A DNA stretch of 35,258 nt from Chloroflexota bacterium (GTDB taxonomy: Bacteria > Chloroflexota > Anaerolineae > Promineifilales > Promineifilaceae): contig RFGV01000150.1 of the NCBI GenBank assembly GCA_003696605.1, forward strand, positions 1-35,258, read 5' to 3'. The position numbers and the translations under genes are program-made. Positions within the stretch are counted from its first letter, which is position 1, and each line of letters opens with the position of its first letter. The notes under the pieces are model-generated. The model saw only the letters and a list, made by a program, of their open reading frames with translations. It searched no databases and was not told where the DNA came from. This document shows, piece by piece, positions 32,288-35,258 of the stretch.

Positions 32288-34249
32288 ATGAACACAGGAT
32301 TGACAAAGAAGCAATGGGGAATCGTTTTTGTTGTATATGTGGGGGTGGCGTTAGCGGTAACATGGCCTCTGGTACGTTTTGCACACAAGATGTTGCCGTT
32401 GGGCAGTGAGGGGACGCCTACTGTACCGCTGTTTAATTTGTGGACGCTGGGCTGGAATGTGAATCGGCTGGCTCATGGGCTGCAAAATTATTGGGATGCA
32501 CCTATTTTTTATCCGGTGCGAGGGAGTTTTGCCTTTTCGGAACCTCAACCATTGACCGGATTGCTGGCTGGCGTGTTTTGGTGGCTGGGACCGGCGTTGG
32601 CGTATAATCTGGTTTTGTGGCTGTTTTTGGTGCTGAATGGGGTGTCGGTATTGGTGTTGTTGCGGCGGCGGGGTGTGCGGACAGGGGTAGCTGTATTGGT
32701 TGGTATGTTGGCTATGTTGTTGCCTTATCTGGCACAGGAGCGGGGTGTGTTGCAATTGCAGCCGTTTTTTGGCGTGGTGATGGCTATTGATGGGTTGTGG
32801 TGGTTAGCAGAACGGCCGTCTCTGTTGGCTGGTATCTGGTTGGGGGTGGGTGTTGCTTCCACATTCCTGACAAGTGAATATTACGCATTGTTTCTGGGTG
32901 TAGTGCTGGCAACGGCCGTTCCTTTTCTGCTGCCTCAATTTCTCCGCCGTTCTGTCTGGTTGCCATTGTTATTGGCGGGGGGAATTGTGGCTGTTTTTGT
33001 GCTGCCCGTTGCTTTGCCCCAACTTCACATTTTGCACCGAATGGGCTTTTCTCGTTCTGAAAACACCATTACCATCGGCTCGGCAAACTGGCGCGATTAC
33101 ACCCAACCACCCCATGTTTTATGGATAAGTGAATATCTACCTACTGTTTCCGGGCGGCATCAACACCTTTTTCCGGGGGGGATGCTGGTTGTTCTGGCCG
33201 GAGTCGGTATATGGCTGGGGTGGCAACAATCATCTCGGCGCCGCTGGATAGCATGGCTGACAACGGCCGTTTTCACCACTTTGCTATTTTCCATAGGCTT
33301 GAACCTGAAAATTGGCGATTGGCAACCTTACCAGTTGTTCCGCGAATTTGTACCTGGATTTGATAACCTGCGTAATCCTTTTCGCTTCGCCCTTTTTACG
33401 CAAATACACTTATTGCTACTGACAACGCCTGCATGGGAGCGACTGGCAAAACGGCCGTTTCCCCACACTCTTCTTATAGCCATCCTCGCGTTAACCGAAC
33501 TCATCCCAAAACCAGCTCGACTAACGCCCATCCCCCCACCCATGCCAACCCAAGACATCACCCCACCAGCCATCTTTCTCCCCTTCCCCCAAGAATCAGC
33601 TACTGCCGCCTATGCTCCCACAACCAGTTGGATGGCTGCGACTATTCACAATCCAATTCCCCTTATCAACGGCTATTCCGGTTACTTTCCGCGCCTGAAT
33701 AGCCAGCTCAAGGAGCTACTTGCCGATTTTCCCACCCCCCTCGCCCTGCACACACTGCGGGCATTGGGAACCAAAACCATTCTTCTTGAACCCGCCTCAC
33801 TTACCACAGAACAAACCGAACGGCTTCAACAGGCAATTGCCAAGGGCGAACTATTACCTGGACCTCAAATCGCCACATGGCAAAGCTATCAATTAACCAA
33901 TTCCCGTTTACACCGGGCAACTGAGTTTGATGGCGGATGGGTATTGCAAGCAACACCAGGAAAAACGGCCGCGCGCGTGGCTGCCTTCGCCGCTATTCCA
34001 GATGCCAGCATCTACCTTGTTTCCCCTTTCACCGCGCCGCTCAATTGGGAACTCCACCTTCAAGCTCCCAACGGAACCACCCAAATTTACCCAATTCGTC
34101 CCACCGGCTCTCTGCTACTTTATCACGGAAGTGACCGCTGGCTTACATTCACCATTCCCCGGCCACAAGCAAACGGCCGTTACACCCTCACCCTATTCGA
34201 CACCAGCACCAACCATCAACTCGCCCACACCAACTTTACCCTCCCCTAA
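32288..34249 (+). CDS. Polytopic membrane protein, GT-C/YfhO-like
   Basis: A 653-residue protein. About ten membrane helices occupy residues 10-400, followed by a soluble C-terminal part of about 250 residues with a beta-rich end. The first external loop (PLGSEGTPTVPLFNLWTLGW, 20 residues) and YWDAPIFYP resemble the loop after helix 1 in GT-C glycosyltransferases and YfhO-like proteins, but no catalytic Asp-x-Asp or Asp-Glu can be assigned with confidence. The start is ATG at 32288 with a GGGGG tract close upstream. The gene contains six copies of the dispersed palindrome. It is monocistronic between two minus-strand units. The function is unknown; a role in envelope glycan synthesis is a guess. 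Confidence 0.72.
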   Translation: MNTGLTKKQWGIVFVVYVGVALAVTWPLVRFAHKMLPLGSEGTPTVPLFNLWTLGWNVNRLAHGLQNYWDAPIFYPVRGSFAFSEPQPLTGLLAGVFWWLGPALAYNLVLWLFLVLNGVSVLVLLRRRGVRTGVAVLVGMLAMLLPYLAQERGVLQLQPFFGVVMAIDGLWWLAERPSLLAGIWLGVGVASTFLTSEYYALFLGVVLATAVPFLLPQFLRRSVWLPLLLAGGIVAVFVLPVALPQLHILHRMGFSRSENTITIGSANWRDYTQPPHVLWISEYLPTVSGRHQHLFPGGMLVVLAGVGIWLGWQQSSRRRWIAWLTTAVFTTLLFSIGLNLKIGDWQPYQLFREFVPGFDNLRNPFRFALFTQIHLLLLTTPAWERLAKRPFPHTLLIAILALTELIPKPARLTPIPPPMPTQDITPPAIFLPFPQESATAAYAPTTSWMAATIHNPIPLINGYSGYFPRLNSQLKELLADFPTPLALHTLRALGTKTILLEPASLTTEQTERLQQAIAKGELLPGPQIATWQSYQLTNSRLHRATEFDGGWVLQATPGKTAARVAAFAAIPDASIYLVSPFTAPLNWELHLQAPNGTTQIYPIRPTGSLLLYHGSDRWLTFTIPRPQANGRYTLTLFDTSTNHQLAHTNFTLP

Positions 34250-34253
34250 AACA

Positions 34254-34282
34254 CAAAGAGCCGGGTAAAACCCGACCCTTTG
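34254..34282. terminator. Weak bidirectional terminator-like hairpin
   Basis: CGGGT-AAA-ACCCG, flanked by CAAAG/CTTTG, lies between two convergent genes. The T-runs are poor, so its efficiency is uncertain. Confidence 0.4.
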
Positions 34283-34315
34283 CGCTGTGAGGTGAAAGTC
34301 GTTTACCGTCTCAAT

Positions 34316-35014
34316 TTAATTACTTTCAGACAAAGTACGCACGTAGCTAATAACCTGCCAAATCTGCTCTTCCGAAAGCGCACCCTTCCAGGCTGGCATC
34401 GCAGAATTAAACGGCTCCATTGCCCCACCCTCATTCACGCGCCAGAAGAGATAATCATCTGTCGTCATGCTCATCATCATACTATCTGCCAGATTCGCCG
34501 GTTTCGGATCCAGGGTAGCCGCTGCCGGGCCATCACCCTTACCTTCTGTCCCGTGGCAAGCCACGCAATAAGTCTGGAAAATCTGTTCACCAGCAGCGAT
34601 AGCATCAGCATCCCCGGCAAACGGATTTGTCTTGCCTGCATATTCTTCTGGCACTTCTGCGTGCATATGGTCCATTCCACCCATATGATCATCGCCATCG
34701 CTATGATCCATACCTTCCATATCACCATGTTCTGCTTCTTCGGAATGGCTATCCATATGGTCATCAGCATGGTCAGCCATATGTTCATCAGTGCTATCTG
34801 CGGCGTGATCATCCGCGTGATCTTCTGCATGTGCATCGGCATGCTCATCTACTGTATGATCATCTTCGTGTTCAGCACTCACAGCCTGTTCTGCATCACC
34901 AGCCAGCGCACCACTCATTTCTACTTCAGCCGTCTGGTTTGCACCACATGCAGCAAGAAACAAAACAGTTACTACGCTTAAAACGAATATTGTCAAAATC
35001 CGGCCTAACTTCAT
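34316..35014 (-). CDS. Cytochrome c lipoprotein with His/Asp/Met-rich N-terminal region
   Basis: A 232-residue lipoprotein: signal FVLSVVTVLFLAAC (lipobox LAAC). Residues 40-125 are a low-complexity stretch of DEHADAH, DHADDHAADSTDEHM and HSDGDDHMGGMDHMHA units, with many His, Asp and Met, likely to bind several metal ions. The C-terminal 100 residues are a class I cytochrome c with CVACH and an axial methionine in SAMPAW. It shares the pattern GKGDGPAAATLDPKPANLAD with the heme domain of the copCD fusion. The start is ATG at 35014 with GAGGAGG upstream. Two tandem dyads lie upstream, beyond which ends a probable response-regulator gene. Confidence 0.9.
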   Translation of the reverse strand: MKLGRILTIFVLSVVTVLFLAACGANQTAEVEMSGALAGDAEQAVSAEHEDDHTVDEHADAHAEDHADDHAADSTDEHMADHADDHMDSHSEEAEHGDMEGMDHSDGDDHMGGMDHMHAEVPEEYAGKTNPFAGDADAIAAGEQIFQTYCVACHGTEGKGDGPAAATLDPKPANLADSMMMSMTTDDYLFWRVNEGGAMEPFNSAMPAWKGALSEEQIWQVISYVRTLSESN

Positions 35015-35116
35015 TGTCAGTCGCCTCCTCGAAATTAAATAATGGATAATATTCCTATGAACTAAGGATAAAAGAACGCCAATTTCTAAGGTAGTGCAAT
35101 CCTTCACATTTACACA

Positions 35117-35152
35117 GGGAAACATGCCCCGTTCACGCGGGACAAATGTCCC
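35117..35152. promoter_or_regulatory. Two tandem 14-bp dyad boxes (DosR-box-like)
   Basis: GGGAAACATGCCCC (35117-35130) and GGGACAAATGTCCC (35139-35152) match at 11 of 14 positions. They start 22 bp apart, that is two helical turns. The second is a perfect GGGACA/TGTCCC dyad. The GGGAC...GTCCC form resembles sites of NarL/LuxR-type regulators such as DosR. They lie about 100-140 bp before the cytochrome c lipoprotein start and directly after a probable LuxR-type gene. Confidence 0.6.
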
Positions 35153-35202
35153 ACCCCCTAATATTCAGAATGGGCTTATTGGTTTATTTCAAACGCAGGT
35201 AT

Positions 35203-35258
35203 TTACTCGTCAGGGGAGTCTTCTGGATCAACCAGTCCTTCGCGCATGGCGTATAATG
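35203..35258 (-). CDS. C-terminal end of a probable LuxR/NarL-type response regulator
   Basis: Only the last 17 codons are visible: LYAMREGLVDPEDSPDE, then TAA. A-x-R-x-G-L-V after a Tyr-Ala is the usual end of the LuxR helix-turn-helix domain in response regulators, followed by a short acidic tail. The rest lies beyond the right edge. Reading toward the cytochrome c lipoprotein gene on the same strand, with the paired dyads in between, it could be the regulator of that gene. The identification rests on very little sequence. Confidence 0.42.
   Translation of the reverse strand, partial: LYAMREGLVDPEDSPDE

Larger units (their letters stand above)
1..35258. repeat. Dispersed highly iterated palindrome ACGGCCGT (HIP1-like)
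   Basis: The 8-bp palindrome ACGGCCGT, mostly within AACGGCCGTT, recurs through the window. Examples are 28-35, 381-388, 690-697, 1035-1042, 1238-1245, 1491-1498, 1728-1735, 1771-1778, 4674-4681, 10903-10910 and 34173-34180. A hand count gives about 50 exact copies plus some 15 one-base variants, mostly TCGGCCGT; chance predicts about 0.5 exact copies. Copies fall in genes on both strands and in different frames, encoding Thr-Ala-Val, Asn-Gly-Arg or Arg-Pro-Phe, and also between genes. They are sparse in pckA, in 4.7-6.3 kb, in 6.3-8.4 kb and in spoVR. The pattern resembles cyanobacterial HIP1, but the core differs (GGCC rather than GATC). Its function is not shown by the sequence. Confidence 0.93.

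Noticed and set aside
1-35258. ACGGCCGT as a restriction-linker or assembly artefact
   Set aside because: Copies are embedded in intact genes in different frames with varied flanks, which a linker or assembly error would not produce.
1-35258. CRISPR arrays, prophage or complete insertion sequences
   Set aside because: No evenly spaced direct repeats, integrase, transposase or phage structural genes were seen.

Overview
The window looks like ordinary chromosome from a Chloroflexota bacterium, probably an Anaerolineae/Ardenticatenia-like lineage. This is inferred from the gene mix (CopC/CopD and DUF3105 proteins, a GT39 enzyme with a long extracellular tail, PrkA-YhbH-SpoVR) and gene style, not from a marker gene. 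No rRNA, tRNA, CRISPR array, phage or complete insertion sequence was found. The most striking property is a dispersed palindrome, ACGGCCGT (usually AACGGCCGTT). I counted about 50 exact copies by hand in 35 kb, where about 0.5 is expected by chance. It lies inside genes in several reading frames and also between genes, like the HIP1 palindrome of cyanobacteria.

Layout. 1-6.2 kb: start of a molybdenum hydroxylase large subunit (off the left edge), a metallophosphoesterase, a NUDIX hydrolase, a two-CBS protein, ATP-dependent PEP carboxykinase, a 126-bp repeat bounded by inverted repeats, a DUF3592 protein, a CoA-binding protein and small membrane proteins. 6.2-12 kb: a membrane protein, a hotdog thioesterase, a MoaD/ThiS-like protein followed by an Asp-box beta-propeller and Tag glycosylase, a Usp-like protein, an MgtC-like protein and a membrane-anchored sugar-dehydrogenase-like propeller. 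12-17.3 kb: a Gfo/Idh/MocA oxidoreductase, then a csoR-copZ-copA copper operon with a consensus promoter and a perfect CsoR-type operator, divergent from an alpha/beta hydrolase whose leader contains a terminator hairpin. 17.4-21 kb: an ECF-like sigma factor with a soluble zinc-finger anti-sigma factor, and a GT39 glycosyltransferase with another hairpin-plus-T-run leader. 21.3-26 kb: prkA-yhbH-spoVR in one tight operon. 26-32 kb (minus strand): a seven-gene cluster of exported and membrane proteins rich in His/Met: two DUF3105 paralogues, a His-rich membrane protein, two related single-domain exported proteins, a Met/His-rich lipoprotein and a CopC-CopD-cytochrome c fusion. 32-35.3 kb: a polytopic membrane protein, a His/Met-rich cytochrome c lipoprotein with two tandem dyad boxes upstream, and the end of a probable LuxR-type response regulator.

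How it fits together. The csoR operon handles cytosolic Cu(I). The 26-32 kb cluster and the cytochrome c lipoprotein appear to handle copper, and perhaps heme electron transfer, at the cell surface. Three exported proteins of that cluster are predicted to start, after signal cleavage, with histidine, as CopC-type histidine-brace proteins do. Functional links beyond family assignment are inference.
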